This document shows positions 9,797 through 22,010 of a DNA stretch of 64,000 nucleotides, piece after piece. Each line of letters starts with the position of its first letter. The stretch's first letter is position 1. Both the position numbers and the translations under genes were made by a program. The DNA is from Sitta carolinensis (taxonomy: Eukaryota > Chordata > Aves > Passeriformes > Sittidae). Under the pieces are notes generated by a model. It was not told the origin of the DNA. It ran no database searches and worked only from the letters and a program-made list of their open reading frames with translations. Where the stretch lies: positions 10,539,501-10,603,500 of the forward strand of contig CM063298.1 in the NCBI GenBank assembly GCA_032173965.1, in the 5' to 3' direction.

Positions 9797-12050
9797 CCCT
9801 GTGGAGATGCCCCCTGGCAAAGGTGTGGCTGTGGGGGAGTGCCAGGGTGTCCCCCCCAGCCCAGCCTGTGCCCTGGGTCAGGAGGAGAACGCTGCTCCAG
9901 CCACTGCCACAGCCTGGCAGCTGAACCACCCTCCCACTGAGGAAGAGGAGCAGCCTCCAAAGGGTCCCCTTTGGATTTGAGGCGATTCTGCAGTGCCAGG
10001 GGCTCGTCCTGCCCCTGCCCAGGCACAGCCATTGATTTACATTCAGATGAGGATCTCGGCGGCCTCCTGCTAAGTCTCTTCTCCAACATGAACTTTCCAT
10101 AAGCAAGGCTCTATTTTTAACTCTGCCAGGCCTTAGCAGAGGGGTTGTCTTGCAGGGAGAGGGGGTGGAGGGAGTCCTGGCACAGCCTCCAGGGAGCTGT
10201 GAGTGTGTCAGGGGGCAGCAGTCTGCTGCCACCAGCTCCCCCAGCAAGCCCAGAGCTCTGGTGTCCTGGCAGACACGAGAAGATCTTTTGGGTTTGGGTG
10301 GTGGATGTGGGCACGGGCAGTGTGGTGCTCTCCTGCTGACCACCACAGAGGGGAGATGCCAGGGCAGAGCTCCGTGTCCAGCCCAGAGCAAGCAGGGCAC
10401 GGCTGTGAGGGGTCTCAGCTCCACGGCACAGGGTGCCCATCCCCACGGGGGTGAGGGACACAATGGTTTGAACTCACCCAGAGGGTGCCAGTGTGGGGCA
10501 CAGAGGAGCTCTCCCCATCCCAGGGCCCACACTAACCCTGGATTCAGCTGCAAGGACACAGCCCTGGCACCAGCAGAGGGCATGGGAAGGTGTCTGCACC
10601 TTCCAGCTCACGCTGTGACAAGGTGCCAGGCAGGGCCAGAGCTCAGCCAGCACCAGCACCCACCAAGCAGCTCCCTGGGGCTCCCCAGCCCCTCTGTTCG
10701 TCATGGTGCTTGGAAAGAGAAGAGCAGAGGTCCGAGGAGCCAGGCACTGTAAATCATGACAGAGGGACAGCTTGCCACAAAGCCTCTTCCAGAGGAGAGA
10801 AGCCCACCCCAGCCAGGAAAGTGGAGTGGCCATCCCTCTGTCTGCCACGTGCCAGGGCAGGGTGGAGCCTCTGGACAGAGATCACACCTTCTCCTGGGTA
10901 GTGAAACCCCTCCCAACTCGTCCCTGGCACAGAAAGGCCAGAACCCCCCAGGAGGGGAAGGGGGGACTGCAGAGACCCTCTCTGCAGGGTAGCAGGAGGA
11001 GCAGTGCAGCCCCTTGGCTCCTCCCCAGGGCACTGCCCGGTTCTCAGTGGGGCTCAGCAGGGGCCCCGTGCATCAGCTCATCTCCCCAGACCCAAATCCT
11101 GCCCCCTGCTCTGTATCCCTGATCCTTGCACCACTGACTGATCAACAGACTGATCCCCCTGCAGCGAACTCGTGTTTTCCACGCGTGCCAGATTTTCTGT
11201 CAGTCCTACCCCACAATTAGCCTCTGCAGCCTGTTCCCAAGCACTCTGTCCCATCCAATTTTAAATTACTCCAGCAATAGAGTGCTTGCTCTGTCCCCTG
11301 GGAAACTACTCTGCTCCCAAAGATCTCGCTGCCCGGAAGACTGGATTCTGCTGATATCCTGCCCACATTTTCCTCCAGTGAAATTCACTGTGGGGCTCTC
11401 AGCTGTGCTGCCCCAGGCAGAGTTACATCTCCTCCACTTCCCTGGTTCTCCAAGCATTTGCCTATTTGCAGTGACCTTTCTGGTTAGCTGTTTTTTTTCC
11501 CACTTTTAGCTATTATGCCCTTTAGGCTTGTCAGCCCCTTATCATTCCGTTTGGCTTTCAGAAGAGATGGGATCTCAGCAGGGCTCTGCAGAGGATTCCT
11601 GCTTTCCAAATCCCTCTTAGGGTCGTTTTTCTCCAGCTTTTGATTCGGGAGTGCTGGTCCCTCCTTCTGAGGGGACCTAATGGTGATGCTCTCACATCTG
11701 TAAGGAGCAGGTTTGCACCTTCCCATCCCCTGCTCCAGGCTGAGTGTTCATCATTTTCCTTGCAAAACAAGCCTTGCTTTATTGCGGAGAGAGGGAGAAA
11801 TGAAGAGTTAATGCTGGGTTTAGCACACCAAGCATTTGGAAGAGACACTGGTTTGCACATGAGCACAGGTCAATTCAAACTTCCCCTACCCTAATTTACA
11901 GTGGGGATTAATGACTTAGATGCTGGCAAATCAGAGCTCCAGTAAATCACACTGTGAGAAGGCAGGCACAAGAACAGCATCAGAAACGTCAACACTGAGA
12001 AGTTTCTTCTGATTCTCATTAAATTGATGTCTAAAAGTCTCAACATTTAC
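9797..12050. other. Unique sequence, nothing recognised
   Basis: GC-rich to about 11.2 kb, then more mixed. Long overlapping minus-strand frames (9723-10583) run from the LTR into unique DNA and show no domain. No tandem repeats were seen. Confidence 0.45.
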
Positions 12051-12340
12051 TCAACATGGGTAAAAAGGTGAAAAAGTAACCTTCACATTGTCTGATCACT
12101 GTATAAAAGGTGATGCCTGGTGTACAGTAATACCTAATGTCATACCACAAGATGAAAAAAAAAAAAAAACCAAACAACCCAAAACATAAAATTACAGCAA
12201 ATTAATGAAACAGCACTTTTGCACTGAAGTGCCTCTAACATTTAATTTGTGCATATAAAGCATGCAAACTTCAATTATTCATTTAGACATTTTTGTAACA
12301 ATAATGAGCGTGGAAACCCAGCCAGTTCTGTGTGCTCTCC
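12051..12340. other. AT-rich unique block with short poly-A
   Basis: Low-GC stretch with an A run near 12155-12170. Past 12210 it holds a dense set of TTAATT, TTATTCATTTA and ATGCAAA-like motifs. A candidate conserved non-coding element by composition only. Confidence 0.25.
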
Positions 12341-13335
12341 ACAGCAGCATCCAAGGGAAAATGCTCAACCCAAAACTCAGGCCCCACAATGAGCCCAGGG
12401 ACCCTCTGAGCACCCAGCTGTCCTCCTGGGCCACATGGTCCCAAAGCATCAACCTTTCCCTGCCCTAGACATTTCACAGGAGGAAAAAAATACACCTGGA
12501 AGGGGGAAGAATTATGGTGACACTGAAAATCTCAGATCCATTTCCCAGTATATTTAACTAAACTTTTTTTACTTTTTTTTTTCACTTTTCTTGGTTGGTT
12601 CCCTCAACTGCCCTCATTTTCCTTGTGAACATGCACCCAGGTCTTGGGAAAGCACCCACCCTGATGTGCTGGGCTGTTTGGGATGGCGAGGGCAGGGCAG
12701 GTGGGGAGGGTTTGGCAGGTGCCAGAGCAGGTGCAGGGCCAGGAGCAAGGGGCTGGCTGAGGTGTCAGCAGCTCCCTGCTCCCCTGGAGTGATGGATATT
12801 ACCCTGATAAGCACTTTGCCAGCCCCCTGCCTGCCAGGAGGCAGAGAGCCTGGCTCTCACTGCGTTTCTACTGGCACATTTCACCTCTAATTTGGGAAAA
12901 AATCTGGCATCCCACCCTTGCAGGGCTGCCAAGGGCTGCTCTAGATAATCTCTGCAAATAGAATGATGAGAAGTCTCCACTGGGCTGATGTCATGGGCAG
13001 AATTCCTGCCAGATTCAGTGAGACCCTGGTCTGCTGTGGCCATCCCAGCACAAAGGGGATGAGCCTGGGCTGGGGCTGGCAAGTGTGGGTGGGCACAGTG
13101 GTGCCAGGTCTGTTCCCAGGGTGCCAGGGCTGTGCCCGTGTGTGTGGCAGTGGCTGCTGGTGCTGGGTGGAATTTCACCTCAGCTGAACCTTCCAAGCCT
13201 CTGGGATCACGGCCCTGCTGATAAAGAGCCTGTGGTGAATGGCACTGATGCCACCACCCTGTTTTCCATCCTCCTCATGCCTGGCAGAGACACCAGAGAC
13301 CACAAACAGTTCCTGCAGTAATCCTGTCAAGCTGT
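12341..13335. other. Unique sequence, nothing recognised
   Basis: GC-rich unique DNA with a T-rich patch at 12560-12600. No gene-like frame. Confidence 0.45.
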
Positions 13336-13793
13336 CCCCATGCCCCTGATGCCTTCTGGAGTGACCTGGAGCAGGGAGCAGCAGAGCACGAGGATCCAGC
13401 AGGGATTTATTCCAAGGCCTCCTTGGGCACACCTGGGCAGCACCAGAGCCCGGCTGGGATGCACCAGGATAAACCCAACCTGGCCCCAGAATGGACCCCT
13501 GATCACCAGGGCTCCCACTGGGATCAGTTCTGCTCCAGCAGCACAGTGGAGTTCATGGGGCAATCACAGCTCCAGGGCAGGAAGCTCCATCCTCTTGGTT
13601 TCCTTCTCACTTCATCCTTGGTTTTGTTCTTGGGCCTGAAAGCTGTCCTTGGTATCAAACTAGAGCAGGAATTGTTTTGTCTGTCTCCTTTGAGAAGAGA
13701 GCTCAGTGGCCCTTAATGTGAAACCTAAAACTGCCCACCAAACCAGCCCAGAATCTAAAAAATATAAAAGCTCAAACTTAAGGCATCACCCCA
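13336..13793 (-). mobile_element. Solo LTR (family A), copy 1, with 5-bp target duplication
   Basis: The LTR spans 13341-13788 (448 bp) and is flanked by CCCCA at 13336-13340 and CCCCA at 13789-13793. Read on minus it begins TGATGCCTTAAG and ends in CA. A minus-strand AATAAA is at 13405-13410. A second copy, very similar over its whole length, lies at about 46018-46463 in the same orientation. A perfect 5-bp duplication fits an ERVL-like or gamma-like class. No internal retroviral genes adjoin it. Confidence 0.82.
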
Positions 13794-15995
13794 TCCACAG
13801 CTGGTGGGGGCAGCTCCTCATGCAGCTGCTGCCATCCCTCCAGGCACAGAGGGATGTTCCTTGGGTCATGGTCACTCTGCAGCCAGCCAAGCTGTGCCTG
13901 CACAGCTCTTGTGCCTTGGCCAGTCAGCAAGCAAAGGGACCAGGGACTCTCTCAGCTCTGGCACCAGCAGCCAGAGCTCCCTGCCCAGCTGGACTTCTTG
14001 GAGAGGGAGGGATAATCTTCTCTGAACCCTGACCTAGGGATTGGGGTCACAGACTGGAGGAGTTCAGTGCCCACAGCTGCAGCACACATCAAAGAACCTC
14101 TTTAACAGCTCTGTCCTGCCCAACCTGAGCCTTGGCCCCAACCTCAGCCTTTTCCCAAACCTCCAGACTTGTCTCTCATGGTGAGCCAGCTCCCAGCCCT
14201 GTCAGACGAGCTGGCCTGGCCCTCAGGAACACACCCTGGAACTGTTTCGAAGCCTTTTCCTCATTCTCACAGAAAGTTCTGATTCCCAGGAAGGGATTGA
14301 TGACCAAACCCTGCAGCTCCTGTGCTGCCCTTGGCCAGCGAGCCTCGTGGGTGAGGCTGGCCAGGGGGACAGCCCTTGGAGGAGGATGGGGATGGGGACA
14401 GGGAAGTCCAAGCAGCTGATCTGCCAGGAGATGCACTATGAGGGGCCAAACTTCAGCTCCAGCCCATTCATACTTTGATCAAAACCTGGCAAGATTTAAT
14501 GGAAAAACAATTATTTCTCTCCGAGCGTGTTTTCTTTACATGCAGGGTTTTTTTTTTTTTTTTCCCTGATTTCCTTCAGCTCCCTCCTAAGAAATGAGGT
14601 AAGAGCCATGGTCCTGTCTGTCCAGCCTGTTTGTGTGGGACACAATCCAGAGCAGGGCCAGTCTCTCACTGGGGCTGGTTCACAGGGCTCAGCATTGCTC
14701 TGGCTGCACTCACACAGCATCAGCCACAGCAGCATTCCCTCAGGCAGCTCCTGGATCCAACACGGCCAAGGCTGGGATAAACTCTGCAGGTGCCTCCCAA
14801 ACTGGCAAATACACCCCACAAAAAAGACACACACAGTGCACAGAGTGATAAAACACCCAGGAATCCCTGGATGTGGGGTGGATATCCTGCTTCTGATCCC
14901 ATCTGAGCCACTCTAGTAAGAGGTGGCAGTGCAAGGAATCAGTCTGTGCTGCAGAGTGGCAGAGTCACAGACTCCCCGTGCACTCCAAGGATTTCTAGGC
15001 CTTTCTCTGAGCTGGGGGGGCAGACAGCAGGACATGGGGCTCCTCGTCGTGCTAATGAGAAAATTACCCCCAGATCTGCTCTGCTACTTCCAACAAGAAG
15101 ACGACTGCGAGCAGAGGGGGAATTTGGCAGCACATAAATGCTGGAGGGTGGCTGGTGTGTGGTCTCTGCCTTTGTAACCCCAGGGGCTCCCCAGTAAACA
15201 CTTCCCAGACAAACCCAAGCTGGTCTCCATGGGGTGCTTGGCTGCTGGGAGGTTCCTGTGCCCCCGGGGCAGTGGATGTCCCTTCTGTGGGTGTGGGGGG
15301 ATGAGCTCTGGCTGTGGGATCAGCCCCCCAGGCTCTGCTCTTGCCTGGGCTGTGCTGAGGGCATGGACAGCACTTGCTGTTCCTTTTCCTGGACCTGTCC
15401 TGCCTTGCAGGGAGCAGGAGCTGGGCTGTGTCTCAGCTCTCCAGGGCAGCCCAGGGCTCCCGGTGGGCTGTTCTCATCCACTCAGAAGTGACTGAGCAGC
15501 AAATCCCGAGCAGTGCACCCAGCTGGAAGGGCTGTGCTGTGCCAGGATGCTCCTGGCAGGTGAGGCAGGGCTGGCCGTGCAGCCGGGGCAGGCTGGGGCT
15601 GCTGGAGCAGGGATGAATTTCCCAGGCTGACTGTAGGGGTCATCAGCCCTCAGCTTTTACAGGCAGGGCTTCTCAGCTGCCTCCTGCAGCCTTCTGGGAG
15701 CGGCTGCCCCCGGGCAGAGGGTGGGTGAAGCAAGGCAGTGTTCTGTGGAGGACACCAGCCCAAATCCAGTGCTCCCAGGCAGGCATGGGTTCCCCGCAGC
15801 TGCATGGGGCAGGAGGCAGGTCTGGGGGTTCCTGGGGGGAAACCACTCATGACTTCTGCTCAGTGAGCAGAAAGCAGCTCTGAGAGGAGTCAGAGGGACA
15901 GGCTGGGGAGCAGAGGCTGTCTCTGGGGGGTGGTGACCCAGTCTTGGGAGCTGCAAGGGATGGATGGCCACGTGCCAGCCTCCCTCAGCCGGGTT
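13794..15995. other. Unique sequence, nothing recognised
   Basis: GC-rich unique DNA with a poly-T run at about 14549-14563. Open frames are short and overlapping. No repeats or genes recognised. Confidence 0.45.
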
Positions 15996-16240
15996 AGAAT
16001 CCCAGAATTCCAGAACCCCAGAATCCCTGAGGTTGGGAAGGATCTCCAGGCCAAGTTGTGCCCCATCCCCACCGTGTCCCCAGCCCAGAGCTCTGAGTGC
16101 CACCTGCAAGAATTCCTTGGCCACCTCCAGGGATGGGCACTGTGAACCTCCCTGAGCAGCTCCTGCCAATCCCTGACCACCCTTTCAGGGAAGAAATTCC
16201 TCCTGACCTCCAACCTGACCATGCCCTGGTGCAGCCTGAG
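15996..16240 (-). mobile_element. CR1 LINE, 3'-terminal fragment (minus)
   Basis: Starts on plus with AGAATCCCAGAATTCC, a decayed reverse-complement octamer tail. Then come 'gaggttgggaaggatctcc', 'ccccagcccagagc' and 'agggaagaaattcctcctga', the usual order of a CR1 3' end read in reverse. 5'-truncated and non-coding. Confidence 0.9.
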
Positions 16241-17204
16241 GCCACCAGAGAGCTGACAGTTTATTCTGACCCCACAGTTGTTGCTCCAGCAGGGGATGGG
16301 GGATTGCTGAGAGCACCCTGGGGGCTCCTCTGCCCGGGCAGCCCCTGCCAGCTCAGCTCCAGGGGCACAGCAAGTGAGGGGCACACACTAACAGCTCAAA
16401 CTGGCAGGATCACAATGCCAATCCAAAGAAAATTCCACCCTTTGGAGATTGGATTTTGTCTCTAATCAGGATGAAAACAACAAGTTTTCAACTGGCCAGT
16501 CTCATGCAATTTGAAGAATGGCACTAGAGCCAACTGAAGTAATTCAGTTTGAATTTTGGGGTGGGGTTTTTTTTGTTGTTTTTGTTTTACTTCTTATTTT
16601 TATGAGGTATACTGGAATAATAAAGTCAGTAGGATACAGAAACAAAAAGTCAAAACAAAAAATCAGGGCATTTCACCAGCTAATGCAAAAGCCAAATATC
16701 TTGACATCAGCAGAATGTTTCATTTCAATGTTTTTTCTAAACAAATTTAGACTATGGAAAGTTTCCATTGAGATGAATTGGCAGAAACCAGTGTGACCAG
16801 CTCTCCTGGCAGGGCACAGGCTGGCTGTGCAATGGTGCACACCCCCCTGGGGGCACACACGGGCACCTGCCTGCCTTCTCCAGGATGTTCCTGGGATTCA
16901 GCCCCTGGAAATCCCTGTGTGCCTGTGCTGGGGCTGAACTGCAGCTCTCCCTGCAGCTCTGTGCCTGGCACTGGGTACAGTGTGCTGGATGGGGAGCCAC
17001 CAAGCCATAGAACACCTGCAGCAGGGTCACCCAAAGCTGGAGCATCATCCCAGGGAGGTTTTTCTCCTGCCCATGGGGAGGCCCTGCTGTCAGGAGCACA
17101 GGGCTGGGCTTGGCAGAGGGCTCCCAGCCAAACCAGTGCTCCCAGTCTGAGCTGGCCCCAAGGCTGGATGGGCTCCCAGGGCAGGCTGTGGGCTCAGCCA
17201 GGAT
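16241..17204. other. Unique sequence with an AT-rich centre
   Basis: From 16490 to 16790 the DNA is AT-rich with T and A runs; either flank is GC-rich. The AT-rich part could be an old DNA-transposon remnant or a conserved non-coding block. I cannot decide. Confidence 0.35.
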
Positions 17205-17293
17205 GCAGATGTGTGGCACTGGGTGCTGTGGTTTAGGTGAGGGGTTGGGGCTAGGTTGGACTCGATGATCCTGGAGGGCTCTGCCAACCTGGG
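17205..17293 (+). mobile_element. CR1 LINE 3' terminus
   Basis: Contains 'gtgtggcactgggtgctgtg', 'ctaggttggactcgatgatc' and 'ctggagggctctgccaacc', the last ~90 bp of a CR1 3' UTR. The octamer tail follows directly and is greatly expanded (see the next entry). The upstream boundary is uncertain; related sequence may reach back to about 17090. Confidence 0.85.
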
Positions 17294-17702
17294 GATCCTG
17301 GGATTCTGTGGTTCTGGGATTCTGGGATTCTGAGATTCTATGATTCTGGGATTCTGGAATTCTGTGATTCTGAGATTCTGGGATACTATGATTCTGGGAT
17401 TCTGGAATTCTGGGATTCTGAGATTCTGGGATTCTATGATTCTGGGATTCTGGAATTCTGTGGTTCTGGGATTCTGGGATTCTGTGGTTCTGGGATTCTG
17501 GGATTCTGTGGTTCTGGGATTCTGGGATTCTGTGGCTCTGGGATTCTGGGATTCTGGGATTCTATGATTCTATGATTCTATGATTCTGTGATTCTGTGAT
17601 TCTGGGGTTCTGGGATTCTATGATTCTGTGATTCTGGGATTCTGGGATTCTATGATTCTGGGATTCTGGGATTCTGGGGTTCTGGGATTCTGGGATTCTG
17701 TC
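17294..17702 (+). repeat. Hyper-expanded CR1 tail: octamer (GGGATTCT)n, ~51 copies
   Basis: An almost uninterrupted 8-bp repeat made of GGGATTCT, with variant octamers TATGATTC, TGTGATTC, TGTGGTTC and TGAGATTC. CR1 elements normally end in a few copies of ATTCTATG-type octamers; here the tail is about 409 bp. Variants occur in blocks, including a repeated ~32-bp super-unit near 17455-17530. The plus strand is open in one frame and reads as repeats of GFWDS, which is not a protein. From 17660, five GGG runs occur at 8-nt spacing, fitting the canonical G-quadruplex pattern. Confidence 0.96.
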
Positions 17703-18042
17703 AGACTGGTGGGTTTAGATGTCCCTGTTGGGTGGCAACCTCTGTTCTGCCTGAGTGACAACCAGCAGCACCCCTGGCAGGGGCAGAGAGCCCCAACCTT
17801 CACACAAAGCATGGGAGAGGGCCAGAGTTCCATCTGCCCCCTCCCTGGAGCAGGCAGCCATGTCCCCTGTGGCACAGACTTCTGCAGGTTGGTGCTGTCT
17901 CAGCGAGGGACCCATGGCTGCTGTGGCACTGGGAGAGCCCTGGCCACCCCTGCCCTGCCCCACACTGGGCACCAGGGCACAGGAAGGGTGTTCCTCAACC
18001 CTGCAGATCTTCTGTGGGCATGGAGCACCAGATCTTCTGTGA
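17703..18042. other. Unique spacer between two CR1 ends
   Basis: GC-rich unique DNA; nothing recognised. Confidence 0.45.
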
Positions 18043-18413
18043 GCAAAGGCTGCCAGAGCTGGGATTGTGCAGCCTGGAGACGTCTCAAGGTGACCTAATT
18101 GTGGCCTTCCAGTGCGTGAAAGGGCTGCAAGAAATATGAGGAAACACTATTGACGAGGGATGGAGTGTCAGGGCACAGGGAATGGCTTCCCACTGGCAGA
18201 GGGAAGGGGCAGGTGGCATGTTAGGAAGAAATCATTCCCTGGCTGGGTGGGCAGGCCCTGGCTCAGGGTGCCCAGAGCAGCTGTGGCTGCCCCTGGTTCC
18301 CTGGCAGTGCCCAAAACCGGGTTTGACAGGGCTTGGAGCAACAGTGGAAGATGTCCCTGCCCATGGCAGGGGCTGGAATTTAAGGTCCCCCCCAACCCAA
18401 CCCATTCTGTGAC
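18043..18413 (+). mobile_element. CR1 LINE, 3'-terminal fragment
   Basis: Holds 'gctgggattgtgcagcctgg', 'tcaaggtgacctaattgtgg', 'gacgagggatggagtgtc', 'gggtgggcaggccctggctc' and 'aaggtccccc...caacccaaccc', ending in ATTCTGTGAC. This is a longer CR1 3' fragment that also includes the 'gtgacctaattgtggcc' block upstream. 5'-truncated, non-coding. Confidence 0.93.
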
Positions 18414-20127
18414 CTACCTGCCAACCCAGGGGACAACAGGCACTGGGACTGGCTGTGGTGCCAGCCCCCCTGAGCTCAGCTGAGCCCCCAGCAGTGCCCA
18501 GGAAGGGATGAGCCTCCCCCAGCACCAGGCATTGCTGCAAGGCTCTGGCATTGCTTGCTGCAAACATCACACGAGCAGCTGAGGTCCCTGAGCATCACCC
18601 TGGCTGCCAAGCCAGCAGCAGCCTGTCCTGGCCTCAGTGCTGGGCAGGAAGAGCCTCACCATTCCAACAAAACCTCCCAAAGCATCCGAAAACACTCCCA
18701 CCCCACGCCAGGATCAGCCCAAAAACGCGAGAAATTTCCACGAAAAACCAGAGATGCTCCCAAATGGATTGCTGTGGGAAGGAGGACCAAGGTCTTCTCC
18801 AGTGCTGGCAGAGGGGGGACTTGGCTGGAAGTGTCCCAGGCCCCAGCTGAGCTCAGACCAGCGTGTTTGTACTGCCTGTCCCACTGCAACTTTCACAGCA
18901 TAAATAAAGGAATAATCACTTGAACTGGAGCCCGGGTCAGTACCTTAACGAGCAGACCACAATCCAACTTTCCCTTTGGCTTAATGAATATTAATTAAGC
19001 AGACACAATTGAGCAGCCCCAGCAGGACAGGAAAGGCATGTGCTAGTGCCGGGGTGGACCCAGTGCTGTGCTCCCCTGGGTCACAGGGGGCTGGGTTTGG
19101 GTCCCTGCTTTGCTGTCCCCCTCCCAGCTGTGACCTGACCAGCGGGTGCTGGGCCACTGCAGGGTGGTCTGCCCCTGCCTGCAGGAGACAATCCCTCCCC
19201 AACACCCCTGACCTCCTCAGATAAGGCTTTAACTCAAACTGGAGCATTCCTGTGTGACATTTTCCTCTTGATTAACCAACGAGTTCATTTTTTCCTCCAG
19301 TGAAACTCTATTGTGATGGAAAATTCTGATGCAGAGGTGAAGCTGCTGCTCAGAGCCGTGGCTGCTGCTCTGCTGGGTGGGTGGGCACAGCAGCCTTGCC
19401 ACACATGGACAGACAGCTCTTTATCTCCTGCATCAGCCAGGCTGATTCTGGGAGGGTCAGGCAGGAGAGACATGGTTCTGCTGCGAAGCAGGCAGGTGAA
19501 CTCACGTGGGGACGTGGCCCAGGGCAGAGGAGGTGATTTTCCATCGTGGTTGCCCCTGCAGTGCCCTGGCACAGCTGGAGCAGAGGGATGTGCTCAGGCA
19601 CGACCCTGTCAGAGGATGGGATGGGGTTTGGGGAGCAGGGCTGGGCTGCTGCTCTCACGCTGGGGAGAGCTCAGCCTCCCAGGAACACCCATGCCAAGAG
19701 TGCATGATGCTCTCCAGATGCTCCCTCCTCTGCTCACAAAGGCAGAGATTGACACAATAAACAAACAATTTGTAAAATTCTTTAGCGAGGGCAAAAAACC
19801 CCACATTAACTGGAAACATCGATACCCCCTGAAAGAGTGCAGGAGGGGGGAGCATTCCCAGGACCTGATGTTATAGCAGGGTATAGAAATGGAAACATGC
19901 ACAGGGCTGGAGCTTCAGGCAGGACAATTCACCAGAGAGCAGGGAGCTGCCAGTCCCCAGGCCCCAGATGATGCTTTGCCTTGTTCAGCTGAGGGGAGAG
20001 AGATGTGTCTGCACATGGCTGGGGAGCTGGGGGGGCTGTGCAGGGGGTGCCCCCCTCACCACCACCCCACACTGCTGGGCTGGGCTGGGCTGCTCCTCTC
20101 ACACCACCTGGCACCGTCACCACCTCC
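18414..20127. other. Unique sequence, nothing recognised
   Basis: GC-rich, with a mixed-composition patch at 18890-19010 that holds AATAAA and TTAATTAAG motifs. No coding frame with recognisable content. Confidence 0.45.
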
Positions 20128-20472
20128 TGAGAAGGTTCTGATCACCCAGTTTGGTCTTAGCTGACTTTTATTGCAAGCCCTGTGTGCCAAAGATCTGTGA
20201 GTATGGGAGAAGCTTCTCTAAAACTCTGTATCTTGGTCTCTGAATTTCAAAGAATGGCTCAAAGTCACACCTGCAAGGGCTCTCCTGTAAGAGAGATCAG
20301 TCCCATGACACCATCGTGCCTCCAGACTGGGTCTGGTTCCACCAAACCCTTGCTCCTGGCAGCATTTTCCTACCTGTGAACTCTCTGAAATAAAGGGTTA
20401 ATCAAGGAGGACCAGCTTGTCAGGGTCTGACTTCAGGGGACAATCTGACCCAGATCCCCTGGACCCACAACA
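20128..20472 (-). mobile_element. Probable solo LTR (family B)
   Basis: Read on minus it starts TGTTGTGGGTCCAGGGGATC, near 20472. It carries an AATAAA at 20167-20172 (minus), followed by about 40 bp of U5-like sequence ending in CA. The length of about 345 bp, the TG...CA ends and the position of the polyadenylation signal fit a retroviral LTR. I found no convincing target-site duplication, so the 3' boundary at 20128 is approximate. No internal retroviral sequence adjoins it. Confidence 0.55.
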
Positions 20473-21103
20473 GTGAGGTTTGGGTGTCTGTATCACGAAG
20501 ATGTGAGTGCTGGTTCACTGTTCACCTGCCCCAAGGCCTGTGTGACCAGTGTGCCCTGTTTGTGCCAGCCCAGCCTCAGCCTGTGCTCCATTTCCCCCTG
20601 GCATTCATGGGGCATGATGCCCCCAACACTCTGAGTCCAGTCTCTGAGCTTCCTGGCACCAGAGGGGTTTTTGTGCCTTATTTCTCTCCTTTGGGAGCTG
20701 GTTTGGTGCTTGAACAACTCCTTCTCCACCTTCTTGTTCATGATTAGATTGTCCTGTACCAGGCATGTCCTGCAGTTCCAGAGTTTATCCCCTCACAGCC
20801 AGAGTGCCCAAGCCCCACCTGCAGTGACAGACTCTCCCTCCCTCACCTCCTGCGAGGTGATGTGCCTCTTGAGCTTCTGCTGCACTTTTTAGCCTTTATT
20901 TACATTTTTACTCAGCCCAGACTTCTCCAGCATGATGGTGACAAAAATCATGACTTGAAGTAGTTTGTAAGTATGAGATCTCAATGCTTCCATGAGGAAT
21001 CCCACCAATTATTTCTCTACAAAACAAAACTCCTCTTTTCAGCACCATGACCTCCTTGCCTCTTCTAGCCAGACCCATCAACTCCTGCCCTGTCCCTGTG
21101 CTG
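20473..21103. other. Unique sequence, nothing recognised
   Basis: Mixed composition, no gene-like frame. Confidence 0.45.
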
Positions 21104-21208
21104 GGATGGATGGATGGATAATGGATGGATGGATGGATGGATGGATGGATGGTATGGATGGATGGATGGATGGATGGATGGATGGATGGATGGATGGATG
21201 GATGGATG
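21104..21208 (+). repeat. (GGAT)n microsatellite
   Basis: About 26 tetranucleotides, with two slips: ATAATGG near 21118 and GGTATGG near 21151. The plus-strand translation is a run of MDGW, the minus a run of HPSI; neither is a protein. Confidence 0.97.
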
Positions 21209-22010
21209 ATGACAAAGAAAGTCCCTCCCACAGAAAGAGTTCCAAACATGAATATCGTTATAGAAACAAAACCTGATGTCTATGTCCAAGCTGTGGGAAC
21301 AAGCTTCAGAAACCCAAAACATCAGTATAAAAACAGAGCTTTAGAAACTCAGAAGCTGCAGGCCTGGAAAACCAGACTCCAGCTCTAAGCTGAGCTCAGA
21401 GCCAGGGCTGCAGGCAGCCCCAGAGCGAGCCTGGCCTGCTCAGGAACAGCTCCAGGGGTGATTCAGAAGCAGAGCCTGCGTGGGGTGCCCTGCCAGAGCC
21501 ACAGTTTTCACACGACTTAGGTGGGCTGCTCCCTTGCAGCAGCTGCTGCCCTTCTCCCATCAGATGGAGCGCTGAGGTCTCGTGTCAGGGACTTTCAAAT
21601 GAGCAAAATGTGGAGTGAGAGCGGGCAGGAAAGGGGAGAAAGGGTTTGCTGCAAATTCCAGTGGGCTTTGCAGGGGCAGGAAAGCCTTTCCTGGAGTTAT
21701 TTCTGTCTTTCCGTTCACTGCGAGGGGGGAAATGGCATTGTAATTCCTGACCAAGATTTCACTGTGCTGTTGCCTCTCTCTGATTTACCATCCTCAAATC
21801 CCCGTGGAAGTGCCTTAGCTGGTCTGGGCCAACTTTTACTTTGGCAGTTCAGGAGGAAAAATCACAAATGTCTGTGAAAGTCACCAAAATATTCCCGAAG
21901 TTTTCATCACTTGAATGAATAAAAAGAATAAAAAGCAGAGCAGGGTGGGGGAGGGCTGGAGAGGGTGCAGAGAGCAAACAAGCATCGTTTAGAAAAGCAT
22001 GCTGTTATTC
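21209..22010. other. Unique sequence, nothing recognised
   Basis: Mixed-composition unique DNA; frames are short. Confidence 0.45.
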
